From contig NZ_AYTD01000011.1 in NCBI RefSeq assembly GCF_000503215.1, forward strand, positions 524,146-588,145: a DNA stretch of 64,000 bases, in the 5' to 3' direction. The translations under genes were made by a program, and so were the position numbers. A model generated the notes under the pieces. The model was not told where the DNA came from, ran no database searches, and worked only from the letters and a program-made list of their open reading frames with translations. Shown here piece by piece: positions 17,197-25,516 of this stretch (position 1 is its first letter; each line of letters opens with the position of its first letter). Source of the DNA: Pseudomonas canadensis. GTDB taxonomy: Bacteria; Pseudomonadota; Gammaproteobacteria; Pseudomonadales; Pseudomonadaceae.

Positions 17197-19026
17197 TTGA
17201 AGCGTCCCCTCCTTCTACTAATAAGTCTGGCCTTGAGCTTTGGTGCGAACGCGGCGATTACCGAGAGTCACGGTTATACGCAGTTCGGCAGCCTCAAGTA
17301 CCCGGCCAAATTCACCCACTTCGATTGGGTAAACCCTGCAGCGCCGAAAGGCGGGACATTGCGGGTCATGGCCTTTGGCACCTTCGATACGCTCAACCCC
17401 TATACCTTCAAGGGCTCCAGCCCGGTTTCCACACCTAATTTCCTGCAATACGGCGTCAACGAGTTGAACGAGCCGTTGATGGTGGGAACCGGCCTGTACG
17501 CACCCTCCGGCGATGAGCCCACCTCCAGTTATGGGCTGATCGCCCAGTCGGTGGAGTACAGCGAGGACCGCAGTTGGGTGGTGTTCAACCTGCGCCCGGA
17601 AGCGCGCTTCCACGATGGCAAGCCGATCACCGCCTACGACGTGGCGTTTTCCTATCGCACGCTGCTGACCGAAGGCCACCCGCAGTACCGCACCAACCTG
17701 CAGGAAGTGGCGCGGGTGGATATTCTCAACCGGCACCGCATCCGCTTTGTGTTCAAGCGCGCCGGCAATCCGTTGCTGATCCTGCGCCTGGGCGAATTGC
17801 CGGTATTGCCCCAGCACTATTGGAAAAACCGCGATTTCAAGGCCACCACCTTCGAACCGCCTTTGGGCAGCGGGCCGTACCGCATCAGCAAGGTCACGCC
17901 TGGCCGGCAACTGGTGTTCGAGCGGGTCAAGGACTATTGGGGCAAGGACCTGCCGGTCAACCAGGGCTTCTATAACTACGACAAGGTCGAAGTGGAGTTC
18001 TATCGTGACAGCGACGTGGCCTTCGAAGCCTTCAAGGCCGGCGAATTCGATATCTATATCGAGCATCAGGCGAAAAACTGGGCCAATGGCTACAACTTCC
18101 CGGCGGTGAACCGGGGAGACGTGATCAAGGCGCAGATTGCCCACCAGATCCCGACCCAGAGCCAGGGCTTGTTCATGAACAGCCGGCGGCCGACCTTCAG
18201 CCAAACCAAGGTGCGCGAAGCCCTGGGGCTGATGTTCGACTTCGAATGGACCAACCGCACCCTGTTCAGCAGCGCCTACAAACGCACCTTGAGCTATTAC
18301 CCCAACAGCGAATTCTCTGCCACCGGCGTACCCACCGGCCATGAATGGCTGATGCTCTCGCCCTACCGCGAGCAATTGCCGGCCAACCTGTTTACCCAGC
18401 CGTTCAGCCTGCCCCAGACCGACGGGCGCGGTATCCCCCGCGAAACCATGCGCCGCGCCCTGGCCTTGCTCGGGGACGCCGGCTGGAAACTCTCCGGCCA
18501 ACGCCTGCTCAACAAGGACGGCCAACCGCTGCGCTTCGAGATCCTGCTGGTCAACCCGAACCTGGAGCGCATCCTGCAGCCCTATGTCGAGAACCTGCTC
18601 AGCGTCGGTATCGACGCGCGCCTGCGCACCGTCGACCGCGCCCAGTACAAGCAGCGCCTGGATCAATTCGACTTTGACATGATCCTGATCACCCTCAACC
18701 AGACCTTGAGCCCGGGCCTTGAGCAGTGGCAGTACTTCCACTCCAGCCAGGCCGCGATCAAGGGCAGCAAGAACTATGCAGGCATTGCCAACCCGATTGT
18801 CGATCACCTGCTGGAACAACTGCTGGCCGCCAAGACCCGCGAGGAGCAACTGGCCGCCGGCCGTGCCCTGGACCGGGTGCTGCTGTGGCAGCACTACAGT
18901 ATTCCCAACTGGTACCTCAACTATCATCGCTTGGCGTACCGCAACCGGTTCGCCTTTGTCACCACGCCGCCCTATAGCCTGGGCCTGAGCGCGTGGTGGC
19001 TGAAAGCTTCGGAGAAAGCCCAATGA
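17197..19026 (+). CDS. nppA1: Peptide ABC transporter substrate-binding protein, first copy
   Basis: This 609-residue periplasmic protein is a family 5 solute-binding protein of the YejA/NppA type. It has a signal peptide (KRPLLLLISLALSFGANA), then ITESHGYTQFGSLKYPAKFTHFDWVNP. The start is TTG at 17197: an in-frame TAA at 17164 leaves no ATG or GTG. The position, first of five genes after mltD, matches nppA1 (PA1811) of P. aeruginosa, whose Npp system takes up peptidyl-nucleoside antibiotics and peptides. Its stop overlaps the next start by ATGA. The operon has a second, different binding protein right after, which is distinctive. Natural ligands are presumably short peptides. Confidence 0.88.
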   Translation: MKRPLLLLISLALSFGANAAITESHGYTQFGSLKYPAKFTHFDWVNPAAPKGGTLRVMAFGTFDTLNPYTFKGSSPVSTPNFLQYGVNELNEPLMVGTGLYAPSGDEPTSSYGLIAQSVEYSEDRSWVVFNLRPEARFHDGKPITAYDVAFSYRTLLTEGHPQYRTNLQEVARVDILNRHRIRFVFKRAGNPLLILRLGELPVLPQHYWKNRDFKATTFEPPLGSGPYRISKVTPGRQLVFERVKDYWGKDLPVNQGFYNYDKVEVEFYRDSDVAFEAFKAGEFDIYIEHQAKNWANGYNFPAVNRGDVIKAQIAHQIPTQSQGLFMNSRRPTFSQTKVREALGLMFDFEWTNRTLFSSAYKRTLSYYPNSEFSATGVPTGHEWLMLSPYREQLPANLFTQPFSLPQTDGRGIPRETMRRALALLGDAGWKLSGQRLLNKDGQPLRFEILLVNPNLERILQPYVENLLSVGIDARLRTVDRAQYKQRLDQFDFDMILITLNQTLSPGLEQWQYFHSSQAAIKGSKNYAGIANPIVDHLLEQLLAAKTREEQLAAGRALDRVLLWQHYSIPNWYLNYHRLAYRNRFAFVTTPPYSLGLSAWWLKASEKAQ

Positions 19027-20861
19027 TGTATTTGCGTACTGCACTGCTCGGCGGCCTGCTGCTGTGCACCGCGGCCCAAGCCGCCCCGCAACATGCGTTG
19101 ACGCTCTACAACGAACCACCGAAATACCCCGCCGACTTCAAGCACTTCGACTACGTCAACCCGGATGCGCCCAAGGGCGGCACCTTCCGCGAGTCGGCCA
19201 TGGGCGGCTTCGACAGCCTCAACCCCTACATCAGCAAAGGCGTGCCGGCCGATAACCTTGGTTTGATCTACGACACCCTGGCCATGCAAAGCCTGGACGA
19301 GCCCATCACCGAATACGGCCTGGTCGCCGGCAAGATCGAAAAAGCCCCGGACAACAGTTGGGTGCGCTTCTACCTGCGCCCGGAAGCCCGCTTCCATGAC
19401 GGCCACCCGATCCGTGCCGAAGACGTGGTGTTCACCTTCCAGGAACTGATCAAGGAGGGCTCGCCGATCTACCGCACCTACTACGCCGACGTCGACGAAG
19501 TGATCGCCGAAGACCCGCTGAAGGTGCTGTTCAAGTTCAAGCGCACCAACAACCGCGAATTACCGCTGATCCTCGGACAACTGCCGGTATTGCCCAAGCA
19601 TTGGTGGGCGACCCGTGAGTTTGCCAAGGGCAACCTCGAAGTCCCGCTGGGCAGCGGGCCGTACAAGGTCGCCGAGGTCAAGGCCGGGCGTATGATCCGC
19701 TACGAGCGGGTCAAGGATTACTGGGCGAAGGACCTGCCGGTCGCCAAGGGTTTCTATAACTTCGATAACCGCATCACCGACTACTACCGCGACAGCACTG
19801 TCTCGCTGGAAGCCCTCAAGGCCGGGCAGTTCGACTACTGGCTGGAATTCAGCGCCAAGAACTGGGCCAACGCCTACAACATCCCGGCGGTGGCCCAGGG
19901 TCGCCTGATCAAGGAAGAAATCCCCAACGGCAACCCCACCGGCATGCAGGGCTTCGTGTTCAACATGCGCAAGCCGATGTTCCAGGACGTACGTGTGCGC
20001 AAGGCCATCAGCCTGTTGCTGGATTTCGAGTGGAGCAACAAGCAGCTGTTCAACGGCGCCTATACCCGCACCCGCAGCTACTTTGAAAACTCGGAGATGG
20101 CCGCCACCGGCCTGCCCGGCCCGGATGAACTGGCGATCCTCGAACCGCTGCGCGACAAAATCCCGCCCGAGGTCTTCACCCAGGCCTTCGAACCGTCCAA
20201 GACCGACGGCAGCGGCATGATCCGCACCCAGCAGCGCGAGGCCTACCAACTGCTGCAAGAAGCCGGCTGGCGCATCGTCGATGACAAGATGGTCGACACC
20301 ACCGGCAAACCGGTGAAGATCGAGTTCCTGCTGGCGCAGACCGAGTTCGAGCGCATCCTGCTGCCGTTCAAGCGCAACCTGGCCGACCTGGGCATCGACC
20401 TGGTGATCCGTCGGGTCGACGTCTCACAATTCATCAATCGTATTCGCTCGCGGGATTTCGACATGCTGGTGGGCAGCTTTCCGCAGTCCACTTCGCCGGG
20501 TAATGAGCAGCGCGAGTTCTGGAAGTCCTCCAGCGCCGACAAACCCGGCAGCCGCAACTACATGGGTCTCAAGGACCCGGCCATCGACCAACTGGTGGAA
20601 GAGCTGATCGACGCCGACTCGCGCAAAAGCCTGGTGGCGCATGCCAAAGCCCTGGACCGCGTGTTGCAGTTCGGCTACTACGTGATCCCGAACTGGCACA
20701 TCAAGACGTTCCGCGTGGCGTATTGGCATCACTTGGGCCACCCCAAAGTCCCGCCGCGCTACGACGTCGGCACCGCCACCTGGTGGGCCAAGCCTGACGT
20801 AAAACCCGCCGTCACCTCAGACCCAGACACCAGCGCCGATCCGGCGAGCGGAGGCGATTAA
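19023..20861 (+). CDS. nppA2: Peptide ABC transporter substrate-binding protein, second copy
   Basis: This 612-residue paralogue of the preceding protein begins at ATG 19023, overlapping its stop (ATGA). It has a signal peptide (MMYLRTALLGGLLLCTAAQA) and then ALTLYNEPPKYPADFKHFDYVNPDAPKGG, the same opening as its neighbour. The family 5 lobes follow over 600 residues; the C-terminus (SDPDTSADPASGGD) is a low-complexity tail. As in nppA2 (PA1810), two binding proteins share one membrane complex, presumably widening the range of peptides. The operon runs without gap into nppB, whose ATG is the next base after its stop. Confidence 0.88.
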   Translation: MMYLRTALLGGLLLCTAAQAAPQHALTLYNEPPKYPADFKHFDYVNPDAPKGGTFRESAMGGFDSLNPYISKGVPADNLGLIYDTLAMQSLDEPITEYGLVAGKIEKAPDNSWVRFYLRPEARFHDGHPIRAEDVVFTFQELIKEGSPIYRTYYADVDEVIAEDPLKVLFKFKRTNNRELPLILGQLPVLPKHWWATREFAKGNLEVPLGSGPYKVAEVKAGRMIRYERVKDYWAKDLPVAKGFYNFDNRITDYYRDSTVSLEALKAGQFDYWLEFSAKNWANAYNIPAVAQGRLIKEEIPNGNPTGMQGFVFNMRKPMFQDVRVRKAISLLLDFEWSNKQLFNGAYTRTRSYFENSEMAATGLPGPDELAILEPLRDKIPPEVFTQAFEPSKTDGSGMIRTQQREAYQLLQEAGWRIVDDKMVDTTGKPVKIEFLLAQTEFERILLPFKRNLADLGIDLVIRRVDVSQFINRIRSRDFDMLVGSFPQSTSPGNEQREFWKSSSADKPGSRNYMGLKDPAIDQLVEELIDADSRKSLVAHAKALDRVLQFGYYVIPNWHIKTFRVAYWHHLGHPKVPPRYDVGTATWWAKPDVKPAVTSDPDTSADPASGGD

Positions 20862-21938
20862 ATGCTGGCCTATATCTTTCGCCGCCTATTGCTGATCATC
20901 CCCACGTTGTTCGGGATCCTACTGATCAACTTCGTCATCATCCAGGCCGCTCCCGGTGGTCCGGTGGAGCAAATGATCGCCAAGCTTGAAGGCTTCGAGG
21001 GCGCCACCAGCCGCATTGCCGGTGGCGGTTCCGAAGTGTCGGTGGCCGGCTCCAGCAGCTACCGCGGCGCCCAGGGCCTGGACCCGGCGCTGATCAAGGA
21101 AATCGAGAAGATGTACGGCTTCGACAAATCGGCGCCGGAACGCTTGTGGATCATGGTCAAGAACTACGCCCAGCTGGACTTTGGCGACAGCTTCTTCCGT
21201 GACGCCAAGGTCATCGACTTGATCAAGGAGAAGATGCCGGTGTCCATTTCCCTCGGGTTATGGAGCACGCTGATCATGTACCTGGTGTCGATCCCCCTGG
21301 GGATCGCCAAAGCCACGCGGCACGGCAGCCATTTTGATGTGTGGACCAGTTCGGCGATCATCGTCGGCTATGCGATCCCGGCGTTCCTGTTTGCAATCCT
21401 GCTGATCGTGGTGTTTGCCGGTGGCAGTTACCTGGACTGGTTCCCCTTGCGCGGGCTCACGTCGAACAACTTCGACGAACTGAGCTGGGGCGGCAAGATC
21501 CTCGATTACTTCTGGCACCTGGCGCTGCCCATTACAGCCCTGGTGATCGGCAACTTTGCCACCATGACCCTGCTGACCAAGAACAGCTTTCTCGACGAGA
21601 TCAACAAGCAGTACGTGGTCACCGCCAAAGCCAAGGGCCTGACCAACCACCGCGTGCTGTACGGCCATGTGTTCCGCAACGCGATGTTGCTAGTGATCGC
21701 CGGTTTCCCTTCGGCGTTCATCGGGATCTTCTTCACCGGCTCCTTGTTGGTGGAGGTGATCTTCTCCCTCGACGGCCTGGGCCTGATGAGTTTTGAAGCG
21801 GCGATCAACCGCGACTACCCGGTGGTGTTTGGCACGCTGTTTATCTTCACCCTGCTGGGGCTGATCGTGAAACTGATCGGCGACCTCACCTACACCCTGG
21901 TCGATCCGCGCATCGACTTTGCCAGCCGGGAGCATTGA
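20862..21938 (+). CDS. nppB: Peptide ABC transporter permease, B subunit
   Basis: This 358-residue inner-membrane protein (DppB/OppB class, YejB type) starts on the base after the nppA2 stop. It has the expected N-terminal helix ([31 protein letters not shown]), a long periplasmic loop (about 45-130) and then five further helices. The conserved EAA-type loop contacting the ATPase is visible as [23 protein letters not shown] (about 249-271). It ends one base before nppC. Length and topology match the family. Confidence 0.92.
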   Translation: MLAYIFRRLLLIIPTLFGILLINFVIIQAAPGGPVEQMIAKLEGFEGATSRIAGGGSEVSVAGSSSYRGAQGLDPALIKEIEKMYGFDKSAPERLWIMVKNYAQLDFGDSFFRDAKVIDLIKEKMPVSISLGLWSTLIMYLVSIPLGIAKATRHGSHFDVWTSSAIIVGYAIPAFLFAILLIVVFAGGSYLDWFPLRGLTSNNFDELSWGGKILDYFWHLALPITALVIGNFATMTLLTKNSFLDEINKQYVVTAKAKGLTNHRVLYGHVFRNAMLLVIAGFPSAFIGIFFTGSLLVEVIFSLDGLGLMSFEAAINRDYPVVFGTLFIFTLLGLIVKLIGDLTYTLVDPRIDFASREH

Positions 21939-21939
21939 G

Positions 21940-22959
21940 ATGAATCTATCCCCCCTCAATCGCCGCCGGTTCGAACGGTTCAAGGCCAACAAACGTGGCT
22001 GGTGGTCGCTGTGGCTGTTTCTGATCCTGTTCGTGCTGAGCCTGGGCGCCGAGCTGATCGCCAATGACAAACCGCTGGCCGTGCACTACGACGGCGGCTG
22101 GTACTTCCCGGCGCTCAAGCGCTACCCGGAGACCACCTTTGGCGGAGAATTCCCGCTGGAGGCCAATTACAAGAGCCCCTACATCCAGGAACTGCTCAAG
22201 GCCAAGGATGCCTGGACGTTGTGGGCGCCTATTCCGTTCAGCTACCAGAGCATCAACTACGACCTGAAAGTGCCGGCGCCCGCGCCGCCTTCCAGCGTCA
22301 ACCTGCTGGGCACCGACGACCAAGGCCGCGACGTACTGGCGCGGGTCATCTACGGCTTCCGTGTGTCGGTGCTGTTTGCCCTGACGCTGACAGTGCTCAG
22401 CTCGATCATCGGCGTGATCGCCGGGGCCTTGCAGGGCTTCTACGGCGGTTGGGTGGATTTGGCCGGGCAGCGCTTCCTGGAGATCTGGTCCGGCTTGCCG
22501 GTGCTGTACCTGCTGATCATCCTCGCCAGTTTCGTGCAGCCCAACTTCTGGTGGCTGCTCGGCATCATGCTGCTGTTTTCGTGGATGAGCCTGGTGGACG
22601 TAGTGCGCGCCGAGTTCCTGCGCGGGCGCAACCTGGAATACGTGCGTGCCGCCAGGGCCTTGGGCATGCAGAATGGCGCGATCATGTTCCGGCATATCCT
22701 GCCCAACGCGATGGTGTCGACCATGACCTTCATGCCGTTCATTCTCACCGGCGCCATCGGCACCCTCACCGCCCTGGACTTCCTCGGTTTTGGCTTGCCG
22801 GCCGGTTCGCCGTCGCTGGGTGAACTGGTGGCCCAAGGCAAATCCAACCTGCAAGCGCCGTGGCTGGGCATGAGTGCCTTTGCCGTGCTGGCGATCATGT
22901 TGAGTTTGCTGGTGTTTATCGGCGAGTCCGCTCGCGATGCCTTCGACCCGAGGAAATGA
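21940..22959 (+). CDS. nppC: Peptide ABC transporter permease, C subunit
   Basis: This 339-residue partner permease (DppC/OppC class, YejE type) starts at ATG 21940, two bases after nppB. The opening NLSPLNRRRFERFKANKRGWWSLWLF is a signature of the family. The extended periplasmic domain (about 45-130, with TDDQGRDVLARVIYGFRVS) and the later EAA loop region (VRAARALGMQNGAIMFRHILPNAM, about 230-253) are where expected. It forms a heterodimer with nppB. Five or six helices are visible. The stop is separated from nppD's ATG by one base. Confidence 0.92.
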   Translation: MNLSPLNRRRFERFKANKRGWWSLWLFLILFVLSLGAELIANDKPLAVHYDGGWYFPALKRYPETTFGGEFPLEANYKSPYIQELLKAKDAWTLWAPIPFSYQSINYDLKVPAPAPPSSVNLLGTDDQGRDVLARVIYGFRVSVLFALTLTVLSSIIGVIAGALQGFYGGWVDLAGQRFLEIWSGLPVLYLLIILASFVQPNFWWLLGIMLLFSWMSLVDVVRAEFLRGRNLEYVRAARALGMQNGAIMFRHILPNAMVSTMTFMPFILTGAIGTLTALDFLGFGLPAGSPSLGELVAQGKSNLQAPWLGMSAFAVLAIMLSLLVFIGESARDAFDPRK

Positions 22960-22960
22960 G

Positions 22961-24565
22961 ATGAATCAGGACAATCTGATCGAAATCCGCGACCTCTCCG
23001 TCGAGTTCGTCACGGGCGACCATCACCACCGCGTGGTGAATAACGTCAGCTTCGACATCAAACGTGGCGAGACCATCGCTCTGGTGGGTGAAAGCGGCTC
23101 AGGCAAATCGGTGACCGCCCACTCGATCCTGCGCCTGCTGCCCTACCCACTGGCGCGGCACCCCTCCGGCACCATCAACTATGCCGGGCAGGACCTGCTC
23201 ACGCTGAAAGAAAAAACCATCCGCCACATTCGCGGCAACCGCATTGCGATGATCTTCCAGGAGCCGATGACCTCGTTGAACCCGCTGCACTCCATCGAGA
23301 AGCAGATCAACGAAGTACTCGGCCTGCACAAGGGGTTGCAAGGCAAGGTCGCCACCCAGCGGACCCTGGAGTTGCTGGACCTGGTGGGCATTCCCGAACC
23401 GCACAAACGCCTCAAGGCCCTTCCCCATGAGCTGTCCGGAGGCCAGCGCCAACGGGTGATGATCGCCATGGCCCTGGCGAATGAGCCGGAGTTGCTGATC
23501 GCCGATGAGCCGACCACGGCCCTCGATGTGACCGTACAGTTGAAGATCCTCGAACTACTCAAGGAATTGCAGGCGCGGCTGGGCATGGCCCTGCTGCTGA
23601 TCAGCCATGACTTGAACCTGGTGCGGCGCATCGCCCACCGCGTGTGCGTGATGCAAAAGGGTTGCATCGTCGAGCAGGCCGACTGTGAAACGCTGTTCCA
23701 ATCGCCCCAGCATCCGTATACCCAGGAACTGCTTGCAGCGGAGCCCAGCGGCGGACCGGCCGGCAACGAAGTCGGCCCTCCGTTGCTGGAAGTCGATGAC
23801 CTGAAAGTGTGGTTCCCGATCAAGAAGGGCTTTTTGCGCAATACCGTCGATTACGTCAAGGCGGTGGACGGCATCAACTTCAGCCTGCCCCAGGGGCAGA
23901 CCCTGGGAATCGTTGGCGAAAGCGGCTCGGGCAAATCGACCCTGGGCCTGGCGATTCTGCGGTTGATCGCGAGCAAGGGCGGCATTCGTTTTGAAGGGCA
24001 GCAATTGGATAAGCTCAGCCAGCAACAGGTGCGTCCGTTGCGTCGGGAGATGCAGGTGGTGTTCCAGGACCCGTTTGGCAGCTTGAGCCCGCGGATGTGT
24101 GTCAGTGAGATCGTTGGCGAGGGGTTGCGTATCCATAAGATGGGGACGCCATTGGAGCAGGAAGCGGCGATTATTGCGGCGCTCAAGGAAGTTGGGTTGG
24201 ATCCGGAGTCGCGGCATCGGTACCCCCATGAGTTCTCGGGTGGGCAGCGTCAGCGCATTGCCATTGCCCGGGCGTTGGTGCTCAAGCCGCGCCTGATTTT
24301 GCTGGATGAGCCGACATCGGCGCTGGATCGCACAGTGCAGCGGCAAGTGGTGGAGTTGTTGCGCAGTTTGCAGGCCAAGTACAACTTGACCTATCTGTTT
24401 ATCAGCCATGATTTGGCGGTGGTCAAGGCGTTGAGCCATCAGTTGATGGTGGTGAAACATGGCCAGGTGGTGGAACAGGGGGATGCGGCGGGGATTTTTG
24501 CCGCGCCGCAGCATGGGTATACGCGGCAGTTGTTGGAGGCGGCGTTTTTGGTGCCTGGGGTTTAG
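22961..24565 (+). CDS. nppD: Fused dual-ATPase of the peptide ABC transporter
   Basis: This 534-residue protein carries two complete ATPase domains, the YejF/NppD form of a fused DppD-DppF. Domain 1 has Walker A GESGSGKS (43-50), signature LSGGQRQRV (about 157) and Walker [13 protein letters not shown]. Domain 2 repeats these (GESGSGKS about 320, FSGGQRQRI about 426, [12 protein letters not shown]). It powers import through NppB/NppC. The last third (from about 24090) uses codons with more G and T and fewer C in the third position than the first two thirds. Structured repeats follow it, then a separate ppiC gene. Confidence 0.93.
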   Translation: MNQDNLIEIRDLSVEFVTGDHHHRVVNNVSFDIKRGETIALVGESGSGKSVTAHSILRLLPYPLARHPSGTINYAGQDLLTLKEKTIRHIRGNRIAMIFQEPMTSLNPLHSIEKQINEVLGLHKGLQGKVATQRTLELLDLVGIPEPHKRLKALPHELSGGQRQRVMIAMALANEPELLIADEPTTALDVTVQLKILELLKELQARLGMALLLISHDLNLVRRIAHRVCVMQKGCIVEQADCETLFQSPQHPYTQELLAAEPSGGPAGNEVGPPLLEVDDLKVWFPIKKGFLRNTVDYVKAVDGINFSLPQGQTLGIVGESGSGKSTLGLAILRLIASKGGIRFEGQQLDKLSQQQVRPLRREMQVVFQDPFGSLSPRMCVSEIVGEGLRIHKMGTPLEQEAAIIAALKEVGLDPESRHRYPHEFSGGQRQRIAIARALVLKPRLILLDEPTSALDRTVQRQVVELLRSLQAKYNLTYLFISHDLAVVKALSHQLMVVKHGQVVEQGDAAGIFAAPQHGYTRQLLEAAFLVPGV

Positions 24566-24602
24566 CTTTTGCTGGTAGCGTGATGGCTGCTAAACGCGGT
24601 CC

Positions 24603-24690
24603 TGTAGGAGCCGGCTTGCTGGCGATGGTCGTTAACGATGACGCGGGGAACCAGACAGAATGCGGCGTTCTCACGTTTTTCGCCGGCAAG
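24603..24690. repeat. Degenerate REP
   Basis: TGTAGGAGCCGGCTTGCTGG at the left with only a partial inverted copy (CGCCGGCAAGG) at the right, 60 bases away. It abuts the structured repeat that follows. Confidence 0.6.
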
Positions 24691-24719
24691 GACCGCGTAT
24701 CCACGATGCGAAGCGAGTC

Positions 24720-24970
24720 GCTCTTGATCTTGATTTTGATCTTAGGCGCCCCGTCAAACACGCTGGCCGAACGCAGGCTTGAATCCGTGGGTAACCCGGC
24801 AGGACGCCGGGTTAGCCGCGCTGGGCCAAGGATGGCCCATCGCGGCGGCCCACGGATTCAAGCCGGAGTGAGGGCACACCGAGCCTAAGCGAGGTGCCGA
24901 GTGTTGGGGCAAGAGCCCTTTTGGTTACTTTTGGGGCTCTTTTCCAAAAGTGACCCGCCGTAAGGGCGGA
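24720..24970. repeat. Structured non-coding repeat with three-way junction and pseudoknot potential
   Basis: Three TTGATC/T hexamers (24724-24741) lead into outer arms GGCTTGAATCCGTGGG (24776-24791) and CCCACGGATTCAAGCC (24849-24864). These enclose two hairpins, TAACCCGGC/GCCGGGTTA (24792-24814) and GCCGCG-TGGGCC/GGCCCA-CGCGGC (24815-24846). Then AAGAGCCC (24911-24918) can pair with GGGCTCTT (24934-24941), while GGTTACTTTTGG (24923-24934) can pair with CCAAAAGTGACC (24944-24955). That is an H-type pseudoknot layout. Last is CCGCC/GGCGG (24955-24969). In my memory, sequence of this kind recurs in Pseudomonas genomes and is often mis-annotated as small genes containing KIKIK. Confidence 0.8.
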
Positions 24971-25104
24971 ACCAATACCAGCCATCACCGCAGCAACGGA
25001 TATGTACACCACCACCAACCACCAACCACCCCAACGGAACTTTGCCAAGAAATAACCGCCTGAATCCGGTACGCTCACCCTTTTCATTCAAGGAGTTACT
25101 CCCC

Positions 25105-25386
25105 ATGGCCAAAGCCACCGCCCGTCACATCCTCGTTTCCACTGAAGACAAGTGCAACGAACTCAAGGCCCAAATCGAAGGCGGCGCCGATTTCGCAGAA
25201 ATCGCCAAAGCCAACTCCAGCTGCCCGTCCAGCCGCGACGGCGGCAACCTGGGTTCGTTCGGTCCAGGCCAGATGGTCAAGGAATTCGACACTGTCGTAT
25301 TCAGCGCCCCGGTCAACACCGTACAAGGCCCGGTAAAAACCCAGTTCGGCTACCACCTGCTGGAAGTCACCAGCCGCCAGGACTGA
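25105..25386 (+). CDS. ppiC: Small parvulin-type peptidyl-prolyl isomerase
   Basis: This 93-residue cytoplasmic protein is a single PpiC/parvulin rotamase domain: ARHILVSTEDKCNELKAQIEGGADFAEIAKANSSCPSSRDGGNLG (6-50) then FGPGQMVKEFD and a closing VKTQFGYHLLEV. It catalyses cis-trans isomerisation of prolyl bonds in folding or folded proteins. It starts at ATG 25105, with AAGGAG nine bases upstream. A strong terminator hairpin follows. It is unrelated in function to the two flanking transport operons and simply sits between them. A paralogue lies at 39617. Confidence 0.92.
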   Translation: MAKATARHILVSTEDKCNELKAQIEGGADFAEIAKANSSCPSSRDGGNLGSFGPGQMVKEFDTVVFSAPVNTVQGPVKTQFGYHLLEVTSRQD

Positions 25387-25409
25387 TCCAGTCTGCGCTG
25401 ATGCTCTAA

Positions 25410-25439
25410 ACAACGGCCCGCCTTCAGGTGGGCCGTTGT
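25410..25439. terminator. Strong terminator hairpin after ppiC
   Basis: ACAACGGCCC (25410-25419) and GGGCCGTTGT (25430-25439) pair, extended by GCC/GGT, around a TTCA tetraloop. No long T-tract follows, but the 13-pair stem just 24 bases after the ppiC stop fits intrinsic termination. Confidence 0.7.
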
Positions 25440-25516
25440 GCATGTGATGACTGGCGACGCTGATGCCGTTAGCGTACAAATCCCTTTTATACTTCACACG
25501 GCGTTCAAGGCTGACA

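Larger units (their letters stand above)
24566..25104. other. Non-coding gap between nppD and ppiC
   Basis: This 539-base stretch is filled by the degenerate REP and the structured repeat described separately. After 24970 an unremarkable 135-base segment leads to the ppiC gene. Open frames inside it follow the palindromes and have no codon bias typical of genes. Confidence 0.7.

Noticed and set aside
17218..19119. 633-residue frame antisense to nppA1
   Set aside because: Same reason: a shadow of codon bias on the other strand.
24423..24761. Minus-strand frame with MFDGAPKIKIKIK
   Set aside because: It lies across the structured repeat, follows its palindromes and hexamers, and has no typical codon use; such frames are a known mis-annotation.
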